In this document: positions 56,673 to 64,000 of the stretch, in pieces
Layout: every line of letters starts with the position of its first letter
Numbering within the stretch: the stretch's first letter is position 1
From: Burkholderiaceae bacterium
GTDB taxonomy: Bacteria; Pseudomonadota; Gammaproteobacteria; Burkholderiales; Burkholderiaceae_C
NCBI GenBank assembly: GCA_017856435.1
Contig: JAFMFB010000003.1
Span: 27,234 to 91,233 of the forward strand
DNA length: 64,000 nt
Direction of reading: 5' to 3'
Notes under the pieces: generated by a model
Database searches by the model: none
Told to the model about the DNA's origin: nothing
What the model saw: only the letters and a program-made list of their open reading frames with translations
Program-made: the position numbers and the translations under genes

Positions 56673-57302
56673 TTAGCGCAGGCCCGCAATAAAGTCCGCC
56701 ACCGCCTTGATTTCGCGATCGTTCATCTTGGCCGCCACCTGCGCCATAGGCACGCTGTTCAGGCGGGCGCCATCGCGAAAACCCGCCAACTGGCTGGCAG
56801 TGTAGTCGGCATGTTGCCCTCCCAAACGTGGGTACTGAGCCGGAATGCCGGCGCCGTTTGGGCTGTGACAGCCAGCACAGGCAGCAATCTGGCGATCAGG
56901 AATCCCGCCACGATAAATGCGCTCACCCAGTGCCACCAATTGTTTATCTTTTGCAAACCCTGGCTTGGTCTGCTTAGAGGCCAGCCAGGCGCTAATGTTT
57001 TTCATGTCGTCATCGCTGAGGTCCGAAGCGAACTGTTTCATGACCGCATTGCTTCTTTTGCCCGACTTGAATTCCAGCAACTGTTTAGCCAGGTACTGAG
57101 GATGTTGTTGCGCCAGCTTGGGATTGGCAGGGATAGCGGAGTTGCCGTCGGCACCGTGACAAGCCGCACAGACAGCGGTGAACTTGGCCTCACCCTTGGC
57201 CAGGTCAGGCTTGACAGGCTGGGGAGCCTCTTTGGCCGCATAAATCGATGATGACAGCATCAAGCCGGCAACTGTCAAAAGCAGGGAGGCAGACAACTTC
57301 AT
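56673..57302 (-). CDS. Diheme cytochrome c4
   Basis: A periplasmic two-haem cytochrome that carries electrons from bc1 to terminal oxidases. The product has a signal peptide (ending SIYAA), a first haem site CAACHGADG and a second CAGCHSPNG, with Met ligands in the MKQF and PMAQV regions of the two domains. The track start at 57308 is a TTG; the ATG at 57302 (MKLSASLLL) is preferred. About 209 residues. It is divergent from engB and followed by a strong terminator. Confidence 0.93.
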   Translation of the reverse strand: MKLSASLLLTVAGLMLSSSIYAAKEAPQPVKPDLAKGEAKFTAVCAACHGADGNSAIPANPKLAQQHPQYLAKQLLEFKSGKRSNAVMKQFASDLSDDDMKNISAWLASKQTKPGFAKDKQLVALGERIYRGGIPDRQIAACAGCHSPNGAGIPAQYPRLGGQHADYTASQLAGFRDGARLNSVPMAQVAAKMNDREIKAVADFIAGLR

Positions 57303-57373
57303 AGTCAATACAGGTTGGTCAAGCTAATCAGCGTGATTCTACAATGCTGCCGTGGCTTCAAAGCCAATGACTC

Positions 57374-58087
57374 ATGAGCCCTACCAACAAGCCCCCCAAA
57401 CCCGCCGCTGGCCCAGCCAATCAGCCCGTTGACCCATCCGCCCTGGCCCTGTCCTGGATGCATACAGCGCGTTTTTTGATCACCTCACCTGATCTGCAGC
57501 ACCTACCCCAACTGGAAGTCCCGGAAATAGCCTTTGTGGGGCGATCCAACGCCGGAAAATCTACCTGTATCAATACGCTCACGCAACAAAAACAGCTCGC
57601 CTTTGCCTCCAAAAAACCAGGACGAACACAACATATCAACTTGTTTGCACTGGGCAAGCAGGGGGCCACCGATGCGGTTCTGACAGATCTCCCAGGCTAT
57701 GGCTACGCAGCTGTACCCCAACAGGACAAGGCCAGATGGCAGCGGGTCATGGCAAATTATCTGGTCTCGCGAGAAAATCTGACCGGCATTGTCTTGTTGT
57801 GCGATCCGCGACACGGTCTGACCGAATTGGATCAGGTGCTTCTGGAAGTCATTCGGCCCCGAGTAGAGGAAGGTTTGAAGTTTCTGGTGGTGCTGACCAA
57901 GGCTGACAAGCTTAACCGCAGCGAACAGGCCAAGGCCCTCTCGATCATGAAGCTCAATGCCGGCGGCGGTGATGTGCGTCTGTTCTCGGCCACCAAGCGA
58001 CAAGGTGTTGAAGAAGTGGCCCTGCTTTTATGGCACTGGGCGCATCCCGAGCCTGCGCTGAGTGAGCCCGATCCTGAGGGAACATGA
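57374..58087 (+). CDS. engB: Ribosome biogenesis GTPase EngB (YihA/YsxC)
   Basis: An essential small GTPase for late 50S assembly. The 237-residue protein has G1 GRSNAGKSTCINTL, G2/switch RTQHINLF, G3 DLPGYGYA, G4 TKADKLN and G5 SATKRQG. The first 30 residues are proline- and alanine-rich and precede the domain. Coupled to the next gene by ATGA. Divergent from c4 with 71 bp between starts. Confidence 0.96.
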   Translation: MSPTNKPPKPAAGPANQPVDPSALALSWMHTARFLITSPDLQHLPQLEVPEIAFVGRSNAGKSTCINTLTQQKQLAFASKKPGRTQHINLFALGKQGATDAVLTDLPGYGYAAVPQQDKARWQRVMANYLVSRENLTGIVLLCDPRHGLTELDQVLLEVIRPRVEEGLKFLVVLTKADKLNRSEQAKALSIMKLNAGGGDVRLFSATKRQGVEEVALLLWHWAHPEPALSEPDPEGT

Positions 58088-58992
58088 TTGATACCTGGCA
58101 ACAGGTCTTGCCTGGCGGTATCAGCCTGAGTTGTCGCGCCGCGGGTGAGCGCGGCAGACCTGTGCTTATGTTCCTGCACGGCTTTCCGGAGGCTGCTTTT
58201 GTTTGGGACGAGTTGCTGCAACATTTCGCACAACCCGAACATGGTGGCTTCCGCTGCCTGGCGCCCAACATGCGCGGCTACGAGTACTCCAGCGCACCTT
58301 CCGATGTCAGCGCCTACCGATCCAGGCATCTGGTCCAAGACCTGGTCGATCTTGCCGCCATTGAATCGCCGTCCACCCCTTTGGCCGGACTGATCGCCCA
58401 CGACTGGGGTGGCGCCCTGGCCTGGAACCTGGCCAACCAGCGGCCCGAGCGACTCCAGAAATTGGTCATTCTCAACGCCCCTCACCCCGGCACCTTCCTG
58501 CGGGAACTCAAGCGCAACCCAAGACAGCAGGCCGCCAGCGCCTACATGAACTTTCTTGTCCGGGCAGACGCAGAGCCCTTGTTGGCTGAAAACGATTACG
58601 CCCGCCTATGGGACTTTTTTCTCGACATGGGGGCGGGGGCAAAAAACCATGGCTGGCTCGATGATTCAATGAAGGCGCGTTATCGGGATGTCTGGTCGAT
58701 GGGCCTGACCGGCGGCCTGAACTACTACCGGGCTACCCCACTTCGGCCCCCTGACACACAGGGCCCGTCGCTGGCAGCGCTTGATCTGCCCCGCTCTGCA
58801 CTCATGGTAGATGTGCCCACCCTGGTGATCTGGGGGCTGGGTGACACCGCGCTGCTGCCAGAGTTGTTGGATGACCTGGAGAGCTACGTGCCCAGACTCA
58901 CGGTGCAGCGCCTTGATTGGGCCACCCACTGGCTGATCCACGAAGAGCCTGCGGCCATCATCGCTTTTCTGGAGCACTTTTTGGCTCAGTAA
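58084..58992 (+). CDS. Alpha/beta hydrolase, epoxide hydrolase-like
   Basis: An alpha/beta hydrolase with an aspartate nucleophile, as in epoxide hydrolases and dehalogenases. The 302-residue protein shows FLHGFPEAAFVWDELL (HGxP oxyanion loop), the nucleophile elbow AHDWGGALAWNLA, a cap domain, the acid in IWGLGDTAL and the catalytic His in THWLIHEEP. Substrate is unknown. It is coupled to engB and its end overlaps the convergent acyltransferase gene by seven bases. Confidence 0.87.
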   Translation: MIDTWQQVLPGGISLSCRAAGERGRPVLMFLHGFPEAAFVWDELLQHFAQPEHGGFRCLAPNMRGYEYSSAPSDVSAYRSRHLVQDLVDLAAIESPSTPLAGLIAHDWGGALAWNLANQRPERLQKLVILNAPHPGTFLRELKRNPRQQAASAYMNFLVRADAEPLLAENDYARLWDFFLDMGAGAKNHGWLDDSMKARYRDVWSMGLTGGLNYYRATPLRPPDTQGPSLAALDLPRSALMVDVPTLVIWGLGDTALLPELLDDLESYVPRLTVQRLDWATHWLIHEEPAAIIAFLEHFLAQ

Positions 58993-59852
58993 ACTGGAGG
59001 TTCACCCGGTGGTCGGTCCTTGAAGCGCTTGTGCACCCAGTAGTACTGTTCTGGCACGGCATCGATATAGCCCTGCAAACGTTGATTCATCAGTACGGTG
59101 TCTGCCACCGGATCCTCGGTTGGGTAATTTTTCCAGGCTGGCAACAGGTCAACCGTATAGCCATCTGGTGTCAGACGCGTGATTACAGGTACCACCTGAG
59201 CGCGCGCGAGCCTGGCAAAACGCGAAAGTGAGGGTACCGTCGCTGCCATCACCCCATAAAAAGGGAGAAACAAGGAGTCTTCTGGCCCGAAATTCATGTC
59301 GGGCAGCAGATAGAGCGGATCACCTGCCCGCAAGGCAGCAACAATGGTCTTGACGCCATCAGCACGGCCGAACAGACGCCCCTGACCAAAGCGCTGTCGC
59401 CCGGCCAAAACCCAGGCATCGACCACCAAATTTGACTGATTGGTGTAGATGGTGGTGAACTGGCGAGCAAACTGCTGAGTCAATGCCGTCCAACCTGCAT
59501 CCAGCCCAACAAAGTGCGGCGCAAAGATGACCGTTGGGGCAGTCCCCTTCAGGGCCTCCAAATCGCCTGTAATGCTTAGCCGATCTTGGACCACTTCGGG
59601 CGCTCCATGCCAAAGCCAGGCTCGATCCAGCCAGGCTTGGGCAAAACAGACAAAGTTGCGGCGCGCCAACCGCTTTCGCTTTGCATGGCTGAGAGAGGGA
59701 AAACAAAGGCTTAAATTTCTGAGCACCACATGCCGACGACCCGGCACAACCAGGTAAAGCAAGCCACCCAGCCCCCAGCCGATGGCACGCAAGATGGGCA
59801 AGGGAAGAGGCGCCAGCAAGCGCATCAAGACAATCCCCATTTTGCTGAACAT
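58986..59852 (-). CDS. LpxL/HtrB-like lipid A acyltransferase (downstream copy)
   Basis: A membrane-bound lysophospholipid/lipid A acyltransferase that adds a secondary acyl chain to lipid A. The 288-residue protein has an N-terminal hydrophobic anchor and the HX4D site in FAPHFVGLDAG, with DMNFGPEDSLFLPFYG matching the family's second block. The start shares one base with the stop of the preceding acyltransferase (TGATG). Whether it is LpxL- or LpxM-like cannot be settled by eye. Confidence 0.88.
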   Translation of the reverse strand: MFSKMGIVLMRLLAPLPLPILRAIGWGLGGLLYLVVPGRRHVVLRNLSLCFPSLSHAKRKRLARRNFVCFAQAWLDRAWLWHGAPEVVQDRLSITGDLEALKGTAPTVIFAPHFVGLDAGWTALTQQFARQFTTIYTNQSNLVVDAWVLAGRQRFGQGRLFGRADGVKTIVAALRAGDPLYLLPDMNFGPEDSLFLPFYGVMAATVPSLSRFARLARAQVVPVITRLTPDGYTVDLLPAWKNYPTEDPVADTVLMNQRLQGYIDAVPEQYYWVHKRFKDRPPGEPPVY

Positions 59853-60679
59853 CAGCGTTCGCCCCTTGGCTGTTTGTAGCGAGCGTAGCCCCAGAGGTAC
59901 TGTTGCGGGCAGCTGTCAATCAACTGCGCCATTGACTCATTGATACGTGCGGCAGCCAATTGGGGATCCTGGGTAAGTTCGCCGTCAAACGGACGTACAT
60001 GAATGCAATAACCGCGCCCCCACGGCAATCGTTCACCCCAGGCCAACAGCACCGCCGCCCCACTCAGCTGGATCAGGCGCGCCGAAAGGGTCATGGTGTA
60101 GGCCGGTCGGCCAAAGAATGGCGCCCAAACCCCCAGGCCTTGCGGCGGTACCTGATCGGGTAGCAGACCGACCGACTGCCCCTGCCTGAGCGCCTTGACC
60201 AACTGTTTGACTCCGGCCAAGGAGGTGGCGGCGGTAAATAAACCCGGCCGCCCCCGGCTTGCGTCGACCAGACTTCGCAGCCAAGCCTGGCGCGCCGGTC
60301 GAAAAAGCACGGTCATGGGATTTTGATGACCAAAAGCCTGGGCATAGGCCTGGGCAGTAACTTCAAAACAACCCAGGTGGGGGGTGAGAAAAATAATTCC
60401 TTTTCCCGTCGCAAGTGCCTCTTCAATGTACGAGCGGCCTTTCCACTTGATGGGTACATCTTGCCCTAGCCAGAGCCGCGGCAATTCGGCCACCAGCATG
60501 CCGGCCTGGCCTACAGCGACATGCCATTGCGCCCAGGCATAGCCAGCCAGGCGGGCGTGGTCCAAAAAACGGCGCCGGTAAGTTGGCGATGCCAGAAAAA
60601 CGACCCAACCCAAGACCCAGCCAATGCCATGCAGCGCCCAAAGGGGCAGCATGGACAAAAGGCGAAACAGGGTCATCAT
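59852..60679 (-). CDS. LpxL/HtrB-like lipid A acyltransferase (upstream copy)
   Basis: Second member of the same family, 275 residues, with an N-terminal hydrophobic stretch (LFRLLSMLPLWALHGIGWVLGWVVF region) and the active site as HX4E in LTPHLGCFEVTAQ, followed by VLFRPARQAWL and LLPDQVPPQGLGVWAPFFG. The two tandem copies are divergent in sequence and are probably responsible for two different secondary acylations. It is divergent from metK, with a 172-bp spacer. Confidence 0.88.
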   Translation of the reverse strand: MMTLFRLLSMLPLWALHGIGWVLGWVVFLASPTYRRRFLDHARLAGYAWAQWHVAVGQAGMLVAELPRLWLGQDVPIKWKGRSYIEEALATGKGIIFLTPHLGCFEVTAQAYAQAFGHQNPMTVLFRPARQAWLRSLVDASRGRPGLFTAATSLAGVKQLVKALRQGQSVGLLPDQVPPQGLGVWAPFFGRPAYTMTLSARLIQLSGAAVLLAWGERLPWGRGYCIHVRPFDGELTQDPQLAAARINESMAQLIDSCPQQYLWGYARYKQPRGER

Positions 60680-60851
60680 GAGTCGGATAAAATGCTCGCG
60701 TCGCTGAGTTATAGAACTACTTGCAGGGCGACAAGCACCGCCGGCCCCAAAGGACTGGATTGTGCCGTCAAACTAGACTTATCTGCTAAAGCGTTCGCCG
60801 AAGCTCCCGCCCAGGCAACGCGCCTGAACTAACTTATGGAGTTTTATTCAA
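60680..60851 (+). other. Leader region of metK
   Basis: This 172-bp interval separates the divergent lpxL-like gene from metK. It contains a perfect hairpin CAGGC-AACGC-GCCTG, a bulged one (AGCGTTC/GAAGCT), and a modest ribosome-binding site ATGGAG before the metK ATG. I could not match it to a known SAM or SAH riboswitch: the hallmark SAH core is absent. It may be an ordinary 5' UTR. Confidence 0.3.
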
Positions 60852-62033
60852 ATGGCGAACGACTTCCTTTTCACCTCCGAATCCGTCTCTGAGGGCCACC
60901 CTGACAAGGTCGCGGACCAGATTTCAGATGCCATCCTCGATGCCATCTTCAAACAGGACCCTCGCTCGCGGGTTGCTGCCGAGACCCTGACCAACACCGG
61001 CCTGGTCGTGCTGGCGGGCGAAATCACCACCAATGCGCATGTCGATTACATCCAGGTAGCACGCGACACCATTCAGCGCATTGGGTATGACAACACCGAG
61101 TACGGCATCGATCACAAGGGATGTGCGGTGCTGGTGGCTTATGACAAGCAATCCAATGACATTGCCCAGGGTGTGAACCAGGCCTCTGACGACCACCTAA
61201 ACACCGGTGCTGGCGACCAGGGCCTGATGTTTGGCTACGCCTGCGATGAGACGCCTGAGTTGATGCCGGCCCCGATTTACTACGCCCATCGACTGGTCGA
61301 ACGACAGGCTCAGTTGCGCAGGGATGGACGCCTGCCCTTCTTGCGGCCCGATGCCAAAAGCCAGGTGACCATGCGCTATGTGGATGGCAAACCGCACAGT
61401 ATTGACACGGTGGTTCTCTCCACCCAGCACAGCCCGGATCAGAGCGAGACCCAAACAAAGCTCAAAGCCAGTTTCTATGAGGCGGTGATCGAGGAAATCA
61501 TCAAACCGGTGCTGCCCAAGGAATGGCTCAAGGACACGAACTACCTGGTCAACCCGACCGGACGCTTTGTCGTTGGTGGTCCCCAGGGCGACTGCGGGCT
61601 GACCGGTCGTAAGATCATCGTGGACACCTACGGCGGTGCCTGCCCGCATGGCGGCGGTGCCTTCTCAGGCAAAGATCCCTCCAAGGTCGACCGCTCGGCT
61701 GCCTATGCCACCCGCTATGTGGCCAAGAATGTGGTCGCTGCTGGCTTGGCCAGCAAGTGCCAGGTACAGGTTGCCTACGCCATTGGTGTCGCGCGCCCGA
61801 TGAACATCACCGTGAACACCCACGGCACAGGCGTGGTGTCAGATGAGAAGATCGCGGCTCTGGTGGCCGAGCATTTCGATCTGCGACCCAAAGGCATCAT
61901 TCAAATGCTCGACTTGCTGCGCCCTATTTATGAAAAAACCGCTGCCTACGGGCATTTCGGTCGTGATGAGCCTGAGTTCACCTGGGAAAAGACCGACAAA
62001 GCTGCAGCGCTGCGCGCAGCAGCCGGCCGCTAA
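60852..62033 (+). CDS. metK: S-adenosylmethionine synthetase MetK
   Basis: MetK makes SAM from methionine and ATP in the cytoplasm. The 393-residue protein shows the N-terminal [21 protein letters not shown] (in pieces), the ATP-loop [12 protein letters not shown], the signature [19 protein letters not shown] and C-terminal [13 protein letters not shown]. All are standard. It stands as the first gene of a plus-strand group with GT9 and GtrA-family genes. Confidence 0.98.
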   Translation: MANDFLFTSESVSEGHPDKVADQISDAILDAIFKQDPRSRVAAETLTNTGLVVLAGEITTNAHVDYIQVARDTIQRIGYDNTEYGIDHKGCAVLVAYDKQSNDIAQGVNQASDDHLNTGAGDQGLMFGYACDETPELMPAPIYYAHRLVERQAQLRRDGRLPFLRPDAKSQVTMRYVDGKPHSIDTVVLSTQHSPDQSETQTKLKASFYEAVIEEIIKPVLPKEWLKDTNYLVNPTGRFVVGGPQGDCGLTGRKIIVDTYGGACPHGGGAFSGKDPSKVDRSAAYATRYVAKNVVAAGLASKCQVQVAYAIGVARPMNITVNTHGTGVVSDEKIAALVAEHFDLRPKGIIQMLDLLRPIYEKTAAYGHFGRDEPEFTWEKTDKAAALRAAAGR

Positions 62034-62057
62034 GGCCGCAACGCGCGTGGTTTGACG

Positions 62058-62128
62058 GTCTTTCGGCGTAGGCTCACATCGGCACAGCCGATGTGAAGGG
62101 CCGCAAGGCCAGGCCGAAGCCAAAAGAC
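62058..62128 (+). ncRNA. Candidate three-way-junction structured RNA between metK and the GT9 gene
   Basis: A closing stem GTCTTTCGGC/GCCAAAAGAC (nine of ten pairs), a symmetric GTA/GAA internal loop, and a GGCT/GGCC pairing enclose two hairpins: CACATCGGC-ACA-GCCGATGTG (nine perfect pairs) and GGCC-GCAA-GGCC with a GNRA tetraloop. It lies 25 bases downstream of the metK stop and 25 bases upstream of the GT9 start. No T-tract follows, so it is not a plain terminator. Identity unknown. Confidence 0.5.
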
Positions 62129-62153
62129 AGCGCATGAAAAAGAGGACACCCTC

Positions 62154-63398
62154 ATGAAACTACAAACGCAACGCTGGATCGACCGCTGGGTAGGTCAGGT
62201 GCTGTGTGCTGCGGTTTCTCTATGGGCACATCTGATGAGGTCGCCCGCAGCAGCGTTTGGCGGCAGCAACTCTCCTCGCCATATTTTGGTCATTCTGTTG
62301 TCGGAGATGGGCAGCATCGTGCTGGCCGGGCCGATGTTCCAGGCCTTGCGCCAGCGGTTTCCAGATGCGACGCTCCATGTCCTGCAACTGAAAAAGAATC
62401 AGGAAGTGGCGCGCATGTTACGTCTGACCCAGGACGCCAACCTGCATGCCATTGACGACAGCTCAGGCACCGCCCTGGTGCGCAGCATTTGGCGAGTGAG
62501 CCTGGCCATGCGCCGCCTGCCGTTGGACGTGGTGATCGACTGCGAGTTGTTCTCCCGCATCAGCAGCCTGCTCAGCTACCTCACTGGGGCGCCACGGCGG
62601 GCCGGCTTCACCCCGCATACCCAGGAAGGACTGTACCGCGGCAGCTATATCAACTGCGCGATCCCCTACAACCCCTACCAGCACATCAGCCTGCAATTTT
62701 TGTCCCTGGTCGATGCTCTGCAAAGCGAGCGAGCGCCGCGTCACAAGGCCGCCCCGGTCCGAGCCCTGCCCCATGAGACCGGCTTGGCTGTGCCTTTCTC
62801 ACCTGAAGAGCTCACCGCCTATCGAGCCAAACTTCTTGGCGATCACCCTGTGCTGGCCAATCGCAAGGTCGTGCTGATGTACCCGGGTGGCGGCATCCTG
62901 CCCGAGCGCGCCTGGCCGGCCGAGCACTACGCCCGCGTGGCCCATGACCTGTGCGAAGCTGGTCATGCAGTCGGGCTGATCGGCCTGAAGGAAGACGCAC
63001 AACTGGCTGCACAAATCTGCCAGCAAGTTGGTAGCGCCCACTGCATTGCTCTGACTGGCTACACCCGCAGCCTGCGCGAACTATTGATGCTTTTTCATGC
63101 CAGCCAATTGCTGCTGACCAACGATGGTGGACCGGGTCACTTTGCCAGCCTGACGCCAATCCGAACACTCATGTTCTTTGGCCCCGAAACCAGTCGGCTC
63201 TATGGTCCGCTTCCTGGCTTAAGAGCTGCCAGCCTGGGCCCTCAGGCTACGGTCTTTGAATCGGGCATTGCCTGCTCACCCTGCCTGTCTGCCTATAACC
63301 ACCGCCAGACCTTCTGTGACGGTGATAACCAATGCCTTAAACGCATTGCGCCCGACCCGGTGCTCCATACTGCACTGCAGGCACTGCAGGAAGCGTGA
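62154..63398 (+). CDS. Glycosyltransferase family 9 (heptosyltransferase-like)
   Basis: A GT9 enzyme resembling ADP-heptose:LPS heptosyltransferases, acting in LPS core or another glycan on the cytoplasmic side. The 414-residue protein has an N-terminal Rossmann-like part (HILVILLSEMGSIVLAGPMFQAL in pieces), MYPGGGILPERAWPAEHY, and the donor-site TNDGGPGHFASLTPIRTLMFFGPE (in pieces). Cysteines near the end (CSPCLSAYNHR, FCDGDNQCL) are a feature of several GT9 proteins. GAGGA precedes the ATG. Confidence 0.9.
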   Translation: MKLQTQRWIDRWVGQVLCAAVSLWAHLMRSPAAAFGGSNSPRHILVILLSEMGSIVLAGPMFQALRQRFPDATLHVLQLKKNQEVARMLRLTQDANLHAIDDSSGTALVRSIWRVSLAMRRLPLDVVIDCELFSRISSLLSYLTGAPRRAGFTPHTQEGLYRGSYINCAIPYNPYQHISLQFLSLVDALQSERAPRHKAAPVRALPHETGLAVPFSPEELTAYRAKLLGDHPVLANRKVVLMYPGGGILPERAWPAEHYARVAHDLCEAGHAVGLIGLKEDAQLAAQICQQVGSAHCIALTGYTRSLRELLMLFHASQLLLTNDGGPGHFASLTPIRTLMFFGPETSRLYGPLPGLRAASLGPQATVFESGIACSPCLSAYNHRQTFCDGDNQCLKRIAPDPVLHTALQALQEA

Positions 63399-63898
63399 CT
63401 CCGAGTATGAAGCCCATGCTGAGGGACCGTCTTTGGCAACTCATTGACTGGTTGCATGGCTTTCGCTTTGTGCGATTTGGACTGGTCGGTGCCAGTGGCA
63501 CCGTCGTGAACCTGACGGTGCTCTTTATCGCCCATGAAATGCTTTTCAGCGCGATCGAACCTGCAGGCAGCAAGCCCTATTTCTCTCTGCTACTGGCAAT
63601 TCTGGTGGCCACGGTCAACAACTTCACCTGGAATCGCTTGTGGACCTGGTCAGATCGACGGCATGCCACCGCCAGAGCCGATGGCCAGCGCCTTCGAAAA
63701 CGCAGCCTGCTGGCACAACTTGGGCAGTACGCAACCGCCTCGTGGCTGGGAATTTTGCTGCAGTACGGACTGACGATTGGGTTTATGCACCTTGGCTTGC
63801 ACTATCTATTGGCGAACCTGATTGCCATTGCCATTGCCAGCATCAGCAATTTCATCACCAACGACCTTTGGACTTTTCGCAACCAACGCAAGCCATAA
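63395..63898 (+). CDS. GtrA family membrane protein
   Basis: A small four-helix membrane protein of the GtrA family, whose members often flip undecaprenyl-linked sugars or help glycan export. The 167-residue protein starts with a basic amphipathic stretch, then RFGLVGASGTVVNLTVLFIAHEML, NNFTWNRLWTW, LGQYATASWLGILLQYGLTIG and SNFITNDLWTFRN, the paired family signature. The start is GTG overlapping the GT9 stop as GTGA; an ATG at 63407 is the alternative. Confidence 0.9.
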   Translation: MTPSMKPMLRDRLWQLIDWLHGFRFVRFGLVGASGTVVNLTVLFIAHEMLFSAIEPAGSKPYFSLLLAILVATVNNFTWNRLWTWSDRRHATARADGQRLRKRSLLAQLGQYATASWLGILLQYGLTIGFMHLGLHYLLANLIAIAIASISNFITNDLWTFRNQRKP

Positions 63899-63936
63899 TG
63901 CCTGCCTAAGCCACTGATTGCTGGCCCTAAGGTCCT

Positions 63937-64000
63937 ATGCGCTTTTCCGGACTGAATTCCTATCCCTCGAACACTTCAGACGTGTCAACCTGGCAAGTCT
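63937..64000 (+). CDS. Start of a possible next ORF (truncated by window end)
   Basis: An ATG at 63937 opens a frame that runs to the window end for 21 codons (MRFSGLNSYPSN...), preceded by a weak AAGG. Too short to identify. It follows the GtrA gene by 38 bases on the same strand, so a continuing envelope or glycan operon is plausible. Confidence 0.3.
   Translation, partial: MRFSGLNSYPSNTSDVSTWQV

Noticed and set aside
60716-60840. SAM or SAH riboswitch before metK
   Set aside because: The conserved SAH core (GAGGAGCGCUGC-like) and known SAM-class cores were not found, so only an unclassified leader is reported.

Overview
This window is a densely packed stretch of core chromosome from a betaproteobacterium, most likely a Burkholderiales member close to the Comamonadaceae. 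The placement rests on gene order: petABC-sspAB, mla-ibaG-murA-his-hinT-tat, gltBD, pilMNOPQ-aroKB-dgt and cyaY/lptM-lysA. It also rests on protein sequence, such as DciA-type DUF721 next to secA, System II cytochrome c maturation and a diheme c4. No similarity search was possible. Base composition looks even and moderately GC-rich. The only clearly mobile DNA is one small RAYT element. There are no CRISPR arrays, rRNA genes or prophage. I found no gene-free stretch longer than about 200 bp.

Layout. 1-4.6 kb: 5' part of secA (C-terminus beyond the window edge), an M23 peptidase, a DciA-like gene, tRNA-Thr and sspB. 4.6-8.2 kb: sspA and the cytochrome bc1 operon petABC. 8.3-12.1 kb: mscL, pdxA with a Nif3-like gene and a Cys-cluster protein, and a DegS-like protease. 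12.1-35.9 kb: an almost unbroken minus-strand run, read gltB-gltD, mlaFEDACB, an ABC-2 exporter pair, ibaG, murA, hisGDCBHA, a hexose-6-phosphate mutarotase, hisFIE, a DUF4870-like gene, hinT, tatABC. 35.97-36.83 kb: the RAYT element. 36.8-47 kb: minus-strand pilMNOPQ-aroK-aroB-dgt-MFS-methyltransferase. 47.2-51.4 kb: mrcA, cyaY, lptM, lysA. 51.3-57.3 kb: a periplasmic redox group (c4, resB, ccsA, msrP, msrQ). 57.4-64 kb: engB, an alpha/beta hydrolase, two LpxL-like acyltransferases, metK, a GT9 glycosyltransferase, a GtrA-family protein and the start of one more ORF.

How the parts fit. The region combines envelope building and maintenance (murA, mla, mrcA, lpxL-like genes, GT9, lptM, M23, type IV pilus), respiration and periplasmic redox (bc1, c4, System II, MsrPQ), protein export (SecA, TatABC, with Rieske and MsrP as likely Tat cargo) and biosynthesis (his, glutamate, lysine, chorismate, PLP, SAM). 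Start/stop overlaps (ATGA or GTGA) are very common and indicate tight translational coupling.

Most of the window is ordinary core genome. The best leads are non-coding or junctional: a foldable three-way-junction element between metK and the GT9 gene; a RAYT element whose terminal repeat supplies the last codons of a methyltransferase gene and whose other end abuts the gltB promoter; a 24-bp perfect palindrome 8 bp before mlaF; and an NtrC-box-like palindrome before sspA. I did not find convincing evidence for a wholly new multi-gene system.
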